NCBI GenBank assembly: GCA_013400155.1
Contig: VXBM01000017.1
Location: forward strand, 1,684,673-1,748,672
Length of the DNA stretch: 64,000 nt
Direction: 5' to 3'
Source of the DNA: Helopsaltes ochotensis
Lineage: Eukaryota > Chordata > Aves > Passeriformes > Locustellidae
In this document: positions 23,901 through 36,785 of the stretch, one piece after another
How the letters are laid out: the number at the start of each line of letters is the position of its first letter
Numbering within the stretch: the stretch's first letter is position 1
Notes under the pieces: generated by a model
Seen by the model: the letters and a program-made list of their open reading frames with translations, nothing else
What the model was told of the DNA's origin: nothing
The model's database searches: none
Program-made: the position numbers and the translations under genes

Positions 23901-26144
23901 ACTGAAGATGCTCCACATTTGTGATCTTTCCTACTGGCTTTCACATGTCCAGTACAGAATTGTTCTCTACTCATTAGGTCTTCCGGTACTTTCTCTTTTT
24001 TTTAATCCCGTTGTTATATATACTTTAAAATTTAACAAAAATAAGTCTTAAAAACAGATTTTTAATGTCATTCATCCATACACTAATTTATGTGAAGGTT
24101 CTTTGCAGTAAATTTTGGCATCCAGATTTCCAAAATAATGCCAGGAATTGCTGTGAAAAATCACAACTACAAATCCAAAGTTGTCCAACAGGCTGTCTAA
24201 GTGCTGTGACCCTGTATGTAGTTGATGATGTAGTGCTTAGAATTGTAAATATTTTTCATGTCAGTTCACAGAAATACTTTTATCCTTTTCCCGACTTTAA
24301 TTTTTTGTAATTATGAAATAGTATCTACCTGCATTTGACTTAAATTTAGAGAAAAATTAGTAAGACTTTTAGTAACACTGGTTTTGGACCTGCTAACATT
24401 TTGATTAGAGTCATTGCTAGCTACATATAAATGGATCAAATTTTATAGCAGGTAGATGTGGTTTGGAGCATTTAGTTAGACTCTATAATCTGTATGTCAT
24501 GGCTAAATGATTCCTAGGGTTATGGAACATAATAAATATTAGGTAGCTCATTTAGGTAGCAGGGGGGTAAGTTTGTCAACTTGTGAGTTTCTCCATTAAT
24601 GTTGGGAATGTGTTTAAATGTTACACATATCATCTTGGCTAGAAGGGGCTCATCAGCAGGTGATGCAGTAGCTTCCAACAGCAGACCAAGGGACATAAGC
24701 ATGCAAAATTCACTTCCCTGGGCACAACAGTACTACCTCTGAGCACCTGCCGGATCTGGACTTGCAGATCCAAACCTCTCATTCCATTGGAGTGAGAAAT
24801 AGAGGATTATTCAATGTGAAAAACAGTGACAAGATTTCACTCTGAAACATAACAAGTTCTCATGGTGTCATATGAAGAACACAAGGATTATGCACAGCAC
24901 ACCAATCAATCCTGATCTTTCCCCTTCTTTGTCCTTTATCTTTCCTCCACCCTTCAATACAAAAGTTTCCACTTGGTCATGAAGGAAGTGAGGGAGCCTG
25001 GATGCCACCGCAGGAGAGAAAGCTAGAGGAAGGGCTGGGTGACTTAGTCAAGCAAAGGGGAGGAGAAGGAAATGGTCATTGAAAAATAAGATTCTAAATA
25101 CAGGGCTTTGGATGAAAAATATGTGGAAACATTTCTTTAAAAGTGAGGAATGGAATAATATATGCAAAACAGATTAATCATGTGTAATTAGTAAATTGAG
25201 ATTTCAAGGCCCAGGGCTTTGTGTGAGACCAACAGCCAGCAACATGAACTTAGAGTCTCAATCCTCACTATTTATTGTACTAAAAATGTCTATTTTTATG
25301 GAACCCCTGGTATCATTTTGCCCTGTAGTCCACCCACATGACATTCTGGTTGACCATAACTCCATTTTGATTGGAATCCTTGCTGATGCCTTCATCTGTC
25401 ATATCCTGCCTGTTGCAGCACCTTTCTTTGTGGCTTCTCTCTCTCTCAGATATGATGATTTAGGCTGTCTGCATTCTAACACTTAAAAAACCCACAACAA
25501 CACAAGAAACGGATCATGTCATATGCGGTTACCATATTGGTGTACTTTGCATGTGTCTATTGGTATCTGTTTAATTAGAAAACCAAGTAATTGTTGGTAT
25601 TTACACTGTGCTAACATACACTAATGTATTTTGTGTTAGCTCATCCTAAGGTATTTTTCTCCTCTTTTTCAGATCTTGCTCGGTTTAAGTGTTGTTTTTA
25701 AGATATTTCTTCAACTAGCACTTCTCCCATAGTTCGGTGAGCATCTATAGGAGCCAGGCAAGCTGCTTGTGAGCGTGCTGGGGTTTTTGTGAGTGTATTG
25801 CTCTCATTTTATAATGCTGAAAAGAATTGCATAGTGCAGAAAATGAAAAACTTTTAAAAGTTCTTCAGTCAGAAATGGTGGTATCCTACACCTGTATTGC
25901 CATAGCATGGAAGCTCACAGAGTGCAGGTGATGAGTTAGGTCAGTTGGCAGGAGCTGTGTGATCACACACAGTGGAGCCCCTTTGCAAGCACACAGGCTT
26001 CCTGAAAATCCTGCTCTTAAGGGCTGGCAGAAAAGAATGGAAAAAATAGTAACAGTTTCAGATTTTATGACTTGGCTACCTCTTTCCTATCCTGAGCTTC
26101 CTTTCGGATATTCTTTCACATCCTGGGCTGCATCAAAGGTAGTA

Positions 26145-26710
26145 TAGGCAGGAAGTCGAGGGATGTGATTGCCCCCCTCTAGTCCACTCTGGGGAGACTC
26201 CACCTGGAGTGCTGTGCCCATCTCTGGCATCCCCAGCAAAGGAAGGACATGGACCTGTTGCAGCAAGTCCAGAGGAGGGACACCAAGGTCATTAGAGGGA
26301 TGAAGTGTGTACGAGGCAAGGCAGGAGAAATTTGGGATTGTTTAGCTTTAAAAAGAGAAGACTTCGGGATGACCCAATTGTGGCCTTCCAGTACCTGAAG
26401 GGGGTCCATAAGAAATATGGACAGAGACTTTTTTAAGAGCACATAGTGACAGAACAAGGAAGAATGGCTTCAAGCTGAAAGAGAGTAGGTTTAGATTAAA
26501 TAGTCAGAAGAAATTCTTTACTGGGAGAGTGATGAGGCACTGGAACAGATTACCCAGAGAAGTTGTGGAGGCCTCATCTCTGACAGTGTTCAAGGCCAGG
26601 CTGGATGAGGCTCTGAGCAACCTGATCTAGTGATGTGTATCCCAGCCCATGACAGATGGGGCTGGAACAAGATGATCTTTAAGGTCCTTTCCAAACCATT
26701 CTATGATTCC
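26145..26710 (+). mobile_element. CR1 LINE fragment, 5'-truncated, plus orientation
   Basis: A non-LTR retrotransposon remnant. The left part carries the end of ORF2 (reverse transcriptase protein) in decayed form, with recognisable words around 26255-26310 and 26490-26640 equivalent to the CR1 C-terminal region (the part ending in LDEALSNLI). It ends in a short 3' UTR with CCATTCTATGATTC at about 26698-26711, the diagnostic CR1 terminus. The frame is broken by substitutions and indels, so it is not active. CR1 is the dominant LINE of birds and other sauropsids. Confidence 0.9.
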
Positions 26711-29700
26711 TAGCTGTGAACTGTGAAGATATCAATATATGCTGAAGTAGTTAGTCCAAGTTGCAAGGAAGAGTTAGTAGTTGAAGACTGACTTATTGGA
26801 AAGATCTTGCATTGCCAAGTAGCTAAGGCAGCTCAATTGCTTTAGGAAGATTTTTTTACTGTGTATCAGTGAAAAGTCATTGAGTGAACAAATTGTATTG
26901 TCCTTTACTGTATTAGGGCAGGTTCATGAATAGGATTTTTTGCCCCTTCTTGCACTCTGCTATTTCTGAGCCTCATGGTATTGTGAACAGGAAAATGTTA
27001 TCTGATTAAGGATTGAAAAGGCAGAATTATTTTACCCTCTCCTCAGAAATGCAGGTTGAAGATAAAATGGTCAGAGTACGTAAGATGAACAGCTGGCACC
27101 ATTCCTTGATGTCTTTTTACATTGTGCTTATATAATTCACTTGCTTACAGTGGACCTCTTCACTTTATCCAGACTAATCAGCAAGAAAAATTAGGTGCTG
27201 TGTCCCCTAACTGTAAGGTTATTAGCCAGAGTACACAGAGCTCTCTGGAATGAAGATTAAGAAACTAAAAGTCAAATATTGAAGAGAAACATGTCTTTTA
27301 CCCACAGATTTTTTTAGGTATATCAGGGCAACTTCCCCATTTCCTTCAGACACATAAACAAGAACACCATGTTTAGTAGCAGCAGGAAATTTCTGTTTCT
27401 TTCACTTCCTGGGAAAGTACTTTTCTTAATTCTTTTTTCCTGTAGTAAAAAAAGCTCTGCTAGCAGATTCTTCCCCAGTGGTTCAGCCTGCTGACAAATG
27501 ATTGTCAGCCCATTCCCTGAAAGCAGCTAATGGAGTTGTTTCAGGTGCAGGAAGATATGACATGTTCACAGGTCCCTTTCTAGCCCTGAGATTTCTTTCT
27601 GAAATGTGTGGCAGTAGGAATAGCCTACAGATGAAGACATCTGTCAGATGCAGGCCTCAGTACACCTGCATATTACTTGTCAGCTGAAGATGCTCATATA
27701 GGAGCATCTTGCCTGTCTCTGCCTCATTTGCCTTAACTTCTTACCTATAAAGGCAGGGGGAAAGGAAAGCAAAATTTTCAGGGTCATAAGCATTCAGATT
27801 GAGGAGTAGGACAGAGATCTGCCATTATTCTAGTGCTTGAATTTTAGGCCTGAGATTTCCTGAACTGCTGCCTGAAGAGACCTGGGTTATTATTTAGTAC
27901 AAGTTGTCATCCTGGTATTTCTAGTGATCTAAAAACACCCCCAAAAAACAAAAAGCCCTTAAACTTTTTGACACCTAGCAATGTAAAAACAGACAGAGCA
28001 GTCAAAGAAAAAGATAAGCTCGACCATCTCCCCTCCAGTCTTCCAGGGAGAAGTGAAGTTATTTTCAGGCCCACTGGATCAATGTACCCATCAGCCATTG
28101 TCAGGAGTACCACAGACAGCAAAGATTGGTGCTGGAAACAACCATAACTTGAGCATTACAGCCATTTATTCATACCAATGACTGCACTTCTCCAGTACTT
28201 TTTTGAGTTTCCATGGCTTGCTAGGGAGGTCATGACTGTAAATGAGAGGTGGGCATATGTTTGCAGCTATGAAAGAAAGAAATGTAGGGCAAGTTCCCTG
28301 TTAAGGTGTGATTCACTTGATCAGGATGTTTCTGAAAAGTTCTTTGTCTGTTTCATGTACAAAAAGTCCAATACCTTAGAATGGATGATATTGAGAGTTA
28401 AGTTCATTGTCTCTAGTGGAACATCATACAAAATTGTTCCTTTTCATTTTTCTTGTTTGAAAATAAAATGGTAGAAATGAAAGTCCAGGTTTAACTCTTT
28501 TTCTCTGACTTGACACAATTGAGTTCTGTTTCCAAGTTGTGTTTTTAAATGCTTATGAACCATCAGCTTCAAAATATGAGAACAAAAAGTTGGTAGTTTT
28601 GACCTTACATGACTGGGATGTACCAGACATCCTGAAAACTGTTCCATTTTTGAGGTAATGAGACAGGAATGAGTTTCACATTGTGAAATTAGTCTACTTC
28701 AATTCTCTCAACTAGCAAAATTAACTATTTTGCCTGCACATTTAATAAATTTGGTTTCTTTAATTAAAACACCATTAATCCTTTCGTGGAAATAATTTCA
28801 TTAAGGCCTTCTAAGAAAACCAAATACTTTTAATGCAGCTGCTTGCCTCACAAAGTAGCAGAATGTTCCACAAAGTATTATTCCATGAAGATCAGAAGTA
28901 TCTACCACACCTGGAAAAGATGTAAAGAGAAAGAGTTTCATGGAGGAAGACTAGAGATCACCTTTTCACTGCACTGGTCTGGTAGGATAGGAATTAAACC
29001 TGTTGCCAGTAGGATATTTTTTGGAGGAGGCATCTTGGAGTTCCAGACAGATCAATAAACCAGTTGTCACCTGAAAGTAAGGTGTAGCTGGGTATTGCCC
29101 TCAAGCAGCAAGAAATGAAAGAAGTTTATCTTTCCTATGTTAATTCTAGAATTTATCTGATATGATAGAGTGATGGGTTGAAATGACATCATGTCCTCAC
29201 AGGGAAGAAATTAATGTGTTACTCCAAAGATATGCAGAAAGCAAGGTTTCTTAATATGTTTAAAAGCACTCTGCGATAACAGAATTAAAGAAATTGTCAA
29301 ACTCTAAAACAAGGAGCTTAATTGCCTGACGTTGTATTAAAAAGCAAGGTATACTGCATATTATTTTCTGTCCTGTTATGGAAACTGTTTATTTTCACCT
29401 TTCCAAATGAGCCAAAATTTGCAAATACCTGTGTTTCAGGGAATGCTCACAGTATGAGTTTCCCAAAACAATGGCTTGAATGTTCTCACTGCTAATCTGC
29501 AACACTGCAGAACTCACCAGTGCATCCTGCTGTGTGACTTTGCATGGACATTTGATCACATTGTATTTGAACTGATTTGGGATAAACAAGAGGGGGCTGT
29601 ACAGTTTTGTTTAGTTTTTCAAGATTTTTAAATTATGATAAGAATAGTCCAGTATGTTGAAATAAATGCCTTGTGGAGTTCAAAGTCATTGTTGGTTTAT

Positions 29701-32401
29701 CTTGTAATGTAGATTTAATCCTGACAAGAAGTATGTAAACACAGCTGAAATTGATTTAGATATCTTCTTGGGTAAAAAAAGAAAGAACAAGGTTTGGGCT
29801 GGCTTCTTTTTAATATATATTTTTAAATAAATTAGTGGCGAACAAAAGAGTTCTTAAAATTATTTAGTTAGTACCTGAATAACCAAAGTTACCATTTAAA
29901 TATAGGAATATTGAGGCAGATAATTCTTTATTATTGTGAAAAGTAATAAAACATGCAGGCTTTGGAAGAAAGATTTGTAGCTGTCACACACCATGTCCAG
30001 TTCTTGCTAGATTTGACGCACATTAAGGAACATAGCTATTTTAGGACACAACCTAAAAAGAACTAGTTAACTCCCTGCAAACTGTATCTGGAACTTCCTG
30101 CAATCCAGATGGGAAGCACAGTTGGTATAGGTATTCCTGAGGGAGCTTTACACTTGCTAGCTTAGCTCCATCCAGTAGAGCTGCGGGAGGGGGGGTAGAG
30201 GTTCCAGTGATAGACTTGGAGTCCCTTCTGGCCATGCAGGATCAAGCTGCCCCAGCTATGCTGGCAGTAGTGAAAAACTTGTTCTTTTGGCTATGTTTAC
30301 ACAAGTAGTATTGCTGCTGGATTGCCCAGTGGCAATACAACCTGTAGTAAACAGATCAGAAGTGTGAAGCCCACTCGAATCTCTTCTGCACAGCCAAGTT
30401 ACAACCATTTCCAAACTGCTTTTCTGTGAGTCCACCACTGTCTAAATCCATAGAGCAAATCTCATTGATCTCCATTTCTCTTGCAGCTCTCTTTTGCCAA
30501 GGCTCACACACAGATCCTGTGAGCAGCACTATCCTGCTGCCTGCTCAAGTGCCAACCCAGTGATAATCCAGCCTCCAGGCATACAGGCAGTGGGATAAAT
30601 TATGTTCTCACCTAAAGAGTGTGTTTCCTTGTCCTACGTAATTTTTGTATCTCAGTTCTGAAATTAGTGAAGCTGTATGTGCTTCTGCCATTCAGTTTGC
30701 TGTGATGTATGAAACTTACTGTACTGAGGAGTTTTGTCATAAAATTTCTTGTTGACTTTGGAGTGCAGGAAGCTCTTCATTGAATCACTAACCTAGAAGA
30801 GGAAAAGCAAGTTAGTATGAGCAAAGTAGCTGACTGATGGAGGACTATGTATTAGTCATATTTACTGTAGAATGTAATATTTACAGTAGGATGTGTTCCT
30901 AATATAGATGAGGATACTCTGAGAAATTTGTGTGAAAGGTATCAATGACTTGTCCATTTTCCTCCTTCCTCCGTCCTGTGCATTATCTTACCACATTCAA
31001 CTATTTTCCCCAGCTATCTCATGGTGAGAGATAGTCTCTTTCCCTGAGCAGACCAGAATATTCTCCCACAAAGATACCCTTGTACCATCAGAGGCATGGC
31101 CAGCGGAAGCCATTAACCCAACTCCCCTTCCATCAACTCCCCCCCTCCCTTAGAGTTTTTGCTTGCCTCCTCTCATCAGATTGTTTGTGTTTGAGGCAGT
31201 CCTGTGGTTATTGAAATACATTGTTTTTCTGGTCTGGGTGCTGTGTGGAGTTGTGACTGGAAAGTTGTGTCACTCCAAAAAGATGGGGCAAAAAAAAAAA
31301 GGGTATCCTTTACTTTATTTTCTTGCTGTATGTTAAACGCTGCTGGATTGACTATGGGATCCACCAATTTATTCACAGAGACTGCAAGAGTGAGGGGATG
31401 ACAAATTGCAAGATCAGTAGACACCTTTCAGCCTGTTTCTTTTAAGTCAGTTAGTATTTTCTCCAAAATTACAAAACAATTTGGAAGTTAAGGCTTCCTA
31501 TTAATCTTGGTTTCCATCTGAGTCTGAACATTTCTATCTGATGATAACTTCAAAGTCAAGAACCAGTGTAGTTCTCTCAAATATGTATCATAAGAACTCT
31601 TGCTGCTGTTTTTGAACTCCTGAGTTAGAGGTGGAACTCAGAAATGGCTCACATTACCAGCTGGGCTGGAAACTCAGGAACACCAAAGTACTAAGTCCCC
31701 AGATAGGATTTCAGTGAAAAATCGGTATTCACAAATGCACTAAAGAAACTGTCACAATGTCCTCACTCTCAAATTCTTTCATAGACTCGACCAAAACTTG
31801 TGATTAAAAGTACATAAACAGCTTGCCATTTTAACTTTCAGGTGCTTCAAAAAGAACTCAGGCTGTTATATCTGCAAGTTCCTGCTTATTGATTCCCATG
31901 GGCAAAGATATAGCCTAGGGCTGTGCAGTCTTGACAGCAATTTTGGAAAGATACTGTGGCACTACCTGATATTGTGCTTCTCACACTGTGTTTTAAAAAT
32001 AAACTATTCAGTGCATATAGGATGAAAGAAGCTTTGCATTTTTGTTAGTAATGTATGAATACTACTTAAATAATTAGAAAAATTTCTGAAAATGGTAAAC
32101 AAAGTAGCTCAGTTTCAAACTGGTCATTAGACTGATCATTTACAAATAGTGAGTCAAAATATGTCCCAAGCCACACCCTTACAATGCCACTGACGTCACA
32201 GGTTGTGACCTTCGAACAGTTGTATTCACTGTTCTCAATAATGCAATTAGGAAATGTAATGATGGCGGTATTGTATGCTACTTTTACAGAATCATTAGTT
32301 ATAATAGCAAGAACTCTGGTACAGTTAGTAGGAGGAAGCAGCACTAATAATCACAGCAAGCAAATACTTCTCTGTGTTGCTTCTGGTCAACAGGGGCTTC
32401 A
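26711..32401. other. Non-coding region between CR1 copy and microsatellite
   Basis: About 5.7 kb of AT-rich sequence with only short, overlapping open frames. One isolated exon-like segment at 30720-30792 (minus) has good splice signals and is discussed as a finding. No other feature was recognised. Confidence 0.55.
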
Positions 32402-32573
32402 TTTTTCTTTTCTTTTCTTTTCTTTTCTTTTCTTTTCTTTTCTTTTCTTTTCTTTTCTTTTCTTTTCTTTTCTTTTCTTTTCTTTTCTTTTCTTTTCNTT
32501 TTCTTTTCTTTTCTTTTCTTTTCTTTTCTTTTCTTTTCTTTTCTTTTCTTTTCTTTTCTTTTCTTTTCTTTTC
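32402..32573. repeat. (TTTTC)n microsatellite, about 34 units
   Basis: Near-perfect pentanucleotide array of about 171 bases. A single N at 32498 interrupts it and shifts the repeat phase by one base. Open frames across it in all phases are trivial products of the repeat. Confidence 0.98.
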
Positions 32574-35500
32574 AAGGAAGTGACTATTTCTAGTCTCTTG
32601 AGATGAACTGGGAAGAAGGCCATCCAATTTTCAAGCCAGCTTTCCCTCAGTCCAGTAAAAAATTCTTACTAAAAATAGAAGTGCAAGTAGAATTCTATTT
32701 GCCTTTCTCATTATACAAAATTTAAAGAATTTAAATGCTTCCTAGCTAGTGGGTCACCCTTTTTAAGAACAAAAGACAAAATTAAACCCACGAAAATTGG
32801 CATATACAGTTAAAAATGGAAGAAAGACCAACTTGCTGCTTTTTCCTGCTCTTCAGTGTAGGTGAGAGGTGGAAGGAAAGCTGTGTAGACAGCTATAGCT
32901 GAAGGTAGATATTCTACTGTTTGCTACCTGGGGCTGTCATTTCCCACACCCTGGTCCTTCCTGTAAAGACAATCACAGGAGCACATTTGATTTCTTGCAG
33001 CTCTGGTCATTACTCATTTCCAGTTGTGCCCTGGAAATCACCTGCTCTACGGAACTGCTGGCACTTTATCTGCACCGAAACACATCCCACTCAGAAATGT
33101 AAGACAAGGTCTACTTGCTGAGTTTTAAAGATCCCCTGGATAGTCTCAGAGTTAAATTTCTATAACACATGATCTAGATCTAAAAACCCCAATAAACATA
33201 CTACCTTTCTAGGGAAGACTGGCTACAAACTGCATCTGATATTCTGCATACATGAATGCATAAATAAATGGTTTAGCTGCAGCAGAAGGCACCAAAAGTT
33301 TAAATTACATGGTTTATAGGTCAGTGGAAAAGCAGGGTGCAAATTTTAAGTCTTGAGTTCCCTTCCAGGGCTCTATTTAGACATCTTCAGTGAAATCATG
33401 TGAACATTGAAGTGCCTCAAGGACCGTGTGTAACTGTGCATGATATTTTTGGTTTTGTTATTTCCCATTTTTAATGGCTCCACAGTGATTAATCCCCTCA
33501 ACTTCTATTTCTGTCAGAAAATATTAAGAAAAGTAGCCTCCTGTTCTAGAAAATATAAGGTAGTTATGAAAAAAATCATTAATAACAGCAAAACCCTTCA
33601 AAATTAAGACCCTTTTCTGATCCCCATATTTCTCTGATTCCTATATCAGACTTTCCTTGAAAGTTTCAACCTTATAATTTAAAATAAATGATAAATATTG
33701 GTATTTTTATGTTGTTGCATGGTCCACATTCTTTCTTAGCATTTAATGTGTTCCAGTTTATAAATACAAGCTATTACAGGAATCCTTAGTGCTTACTAAT
33801 TGGAACAGCTTTGTTTATACATTGAATTTGAAACAGAGCGGCCTGTCAGCCAAAGTATACAGTTCTCCCCCCAGCACTCGGGACATTGCATTTGCTCGCA
33901 CGCCTGCTGACTCTGATGGAGTCAAAGGAGCTCTGGGTCATTCATGGTACATTAGTTTAGTTTGGGTGTGGAGTAATTTTTAAGATTACATAAAAGACCT
34001 CGATATGTGTGTTCCATATTTAGAAATAAAAATGTAGCAAAAGTCATGTGCCATGCTAACAACGGATTCATGTCCATAAGGTGTATGGAATTACCTTGAG
34101 TACATTGAAGTGCTGAGGCTTTTTTTTTTTTTTAAATGGGGCTCCTTCAGTTCATCTCTTTAATGATTTTTTGGAGTTGGCACGTAAATTTGATGTTCAC
34201 TTAAGTATCTTAAACTGATCACCCCAAACCTATTTTCAGGTATTTTTTGAAAGCTCTTGAAATCTATACATATTTGCTTTATTAGTATTTCAAAAACCTA
34301 CAATAGAATAAGATATTGTGGTTTTAAGTATTTTATAAATGCATAGAAAGTCATGCTCTAAAAGAATTCACAACTCAAATATAATACACCATTATTTGGT
34401 AGGAAAGAAAATGAGAAACTAAGTTATGGGAAGTTCAGCTGGCAGAGCAAAGTAATAAAACTGAAATATAGAAAAAGTAACAATGACACTAAAATAAAGA
34501 TTCCCAAATAATTTCCATCAGCTGCCTGTCAGTTCCTGAGTATCTCTGTCCTCTTAACACATAGACATGTGCCCACCTTATAGATATCACAAATATTGAC
34601 AAATTGTGATCTTCGGTCTCAAAGATGACATGTCTATCACAAGCAGTCTTTGCTGTGGTATGATATGGAAGTAATTTTTGTGGAGGTTAGAGGTTTGTGT
34701 TTGATTGAGTTCCTTCATTTGAAACATAGTAAATCAGGAGTTGTTTGCTTTCCACTGATACATGGTATTGGCATTCTAGCTGGAATGTTTACTGGCTGCC
34801 AAAAATGTGTTTATATGCTCGTTCTTTCCAGAACACAACATTTGAGAAGGGAAACTTCAGACTTCTAGAAAAATACATGCATACTTAACAGTAGCAGTCC
34901 CATCTTCTTCTTCCAGCTTTAGCACTATTATCAGCCACTATCTGGCAATTCCTGGAATTAGTTTCTCCACCAGAAGAAAGTCTGGATTATTGTTCTTTGA
35001 ACTACCATCAGTCACTACTGATAATGTTACACTTTTCTAAGTCCGATATTTTACAGATCCTGCATTTTTCAAGCAAAATGTTGTTCAATTTAAGTTGAAA
35101 TGTCCAAAAAAGAGCCCTGTTAGGAAAAACAGTTTCCTGTGTGGAAGACAGAGTCCAGAAGCTGGTAAAGGTAACAGTGTCTTAATCTGATCACTGTGAA
35201 ATGATGAAGAAATTTGAAATTGTAACTATTTGGAATAAGGATTGCCACAGAATACAGATGTTAGAGTATAAGGCCATCTTTTAAAAAGGAAAATTACAAG
35301 TGTCTTCATGTGCTGGTTTATGATGATAGATGTTGTGAGTCAGTAGCAAAAACCCCCAAACTTCTGCAGAATTCCTGCCCCTGAACTGGAAAGATGGTTA
35401 AAGAACTTCCTGCATGTAAGTTTCTATCATTACACTCTTAAACCTATACAAAGTTAATTCAGCAAAGATTTCTCATGTGTCAAATATCCAAAGGGATAGA

Positions 35501-36130
35501 TAAATTTCAACAATTCTTCTGCCATCAGTACCTTATTTTCATTTTGAAATGTTATGGAAGGTAAGGAGAAGAGGCTAAGGATCTGCTTGTCTTTCTCTTG
35601 CCCTCAAAGTTGAATGACTGAAGATTGCCCTTTAGCTAATTTGATACTAAAAATACTAAATAAACTTCAGCATGTTTTTGTTTGAGAAGAAAACACACTT
35701 CCCCAGGCACTTAACAAGGGCAATACAAGGATAATTAGGAGATCTAAAGTGAGCAGTTTTCCTCTGCACTACATACACAAAGACTTCTCAAAGTCAGTGT
35801 GGATTAAGATGGGCATGTTGGAAAAGGCAAATACCATCCTGCTGGGACAAGTGGAGGTACAATAGAGATGCTAGTGCGTGCTAGAAAGAGTAGAGAAGTA
35901 TGTTTGGGGCCTGCTGCGTGGAAGCAGTTTAATTTTAATAAAAACAGCATCCTTCTAAAGTCTGGAGGAATATTTAGACCTTTTGGACTATGGAGGTTAA
36001 GTACTAACAGAATGTTTATGATTTCGCCAGGATTAAGTTAAATTGAAATTATGCTATCTGCTTTCCTCACCAGTTAGAAGTGTACTTCCTCTTCTTCCAC
36101 AATGAACTGCTTGGTCTGGTATCACTCATT
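32574..36130. other. Non-coding region between microsatellite and second CR1
   Basis: AT-rich sequence with no recognisable gene or element. A somewhat GC-richer patch at about 33830-33950 might be a conserved non-coding element, which cannot be judged from one sequence. Confidence 0.5.
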
Positions 36131-36785
36131 AAATCACGGAATCAGGGAATCATAGGTTGGAAGGAACCTTAAAGATCATCTTGTTCCAATCCCATCTGCT
36201 GTGGGCCAGGACACCTTCCTCTAGACCAGGTTGCTCAGAGCCCCATCCAACCTGGCCTTACACGCTTCCATGGATGGGGCACCTACAGCATCTCTGGCCA
36301 ACTTTTTCTGGTGCTTCACCATCCTCATAGTAAATAATTTCTTTCTAATATCTAATCTAAATCTACTCTCTTTCAGTCTGAGGCCATTCCCCCTTTTTCT
36401 GTCACTACACCTTGTAAAATGTCTCTGTCCCTCTTTCTTGTGGACTCCCTTCAAGTGCTGGAAGGCCACAAGTAGGTAACCCCAAGGTTTTCTCTTTTCC
36501 AGACTGAACAGTCCCAATTCTCTCAGCCTTTCTCTCAGCTGCTCCATTCCTCTAACCATCTTGGTGGCCTCCTCTGGACTTCTTCCAACAGGTCCATGTC
36601 CTTCCTCAGCTGGGCACTCCAGAGCTGGATGAAGTATTGCCGGTGAGCTCTCACCAGAGCTGAGCAGAGCAGGGAATCACCTCCCTCAACTTCCTGCCCA
36701 TGCTGCCTTGGATGCTGCTTTGGATGCAGCCAGGATACGGCTGGGTTTCTGGGCTGCAAGTGCTCATTGTCAGGTCTCCCACTGC
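36131..36785 (-). mobile_element. CR1 LINE fragment, 5'-truncated, minus orientation
   Basis: About 655 bp of CR1. The 3' end (CCTATGATTCCCTGATTCCGTG on the element strand, within 36131-36155) lies at the left. An open frame at 36559-36221 retains the ORF2 C-terminus with LRELGLFSLEKRK, RFRLDIRKKLFTMRMVKH and LDGALSNLV. Farther right (36560-36785) the upstream reverse transcriptase part is frameshifted, including WSAQLRKDMDLLEEVQRR. There is no endonuclease and no intact ORF2, so it is an inactive copy. Confidence 0.92.

Larger units (their letters stand above)
11040..26140. other. Non-coding region upstream of PLAU, no gene recognised
   Basis: About 15 kb of AT-rich DNA. The open frames are short (longest 144 codons, 18255-18689), carry no recognisable domain and show no consistent exon series. 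Kinase exons of CAMK2G, the mammalian neighbour on this side, were looked for and not seen. Points of possible regulatory interest at 11.9-12.2 kb, 15.8-16.2 kb and 23.3 kb are given as findings. Confidence 0.55.

Noticed and set aside
32325..32627. Long frames of repeated Lys/Glu/Arg or Phe/Leu/Ser across the microsatellite
   Set aside because: They are translations of the TTTTC repeat and contain an N.
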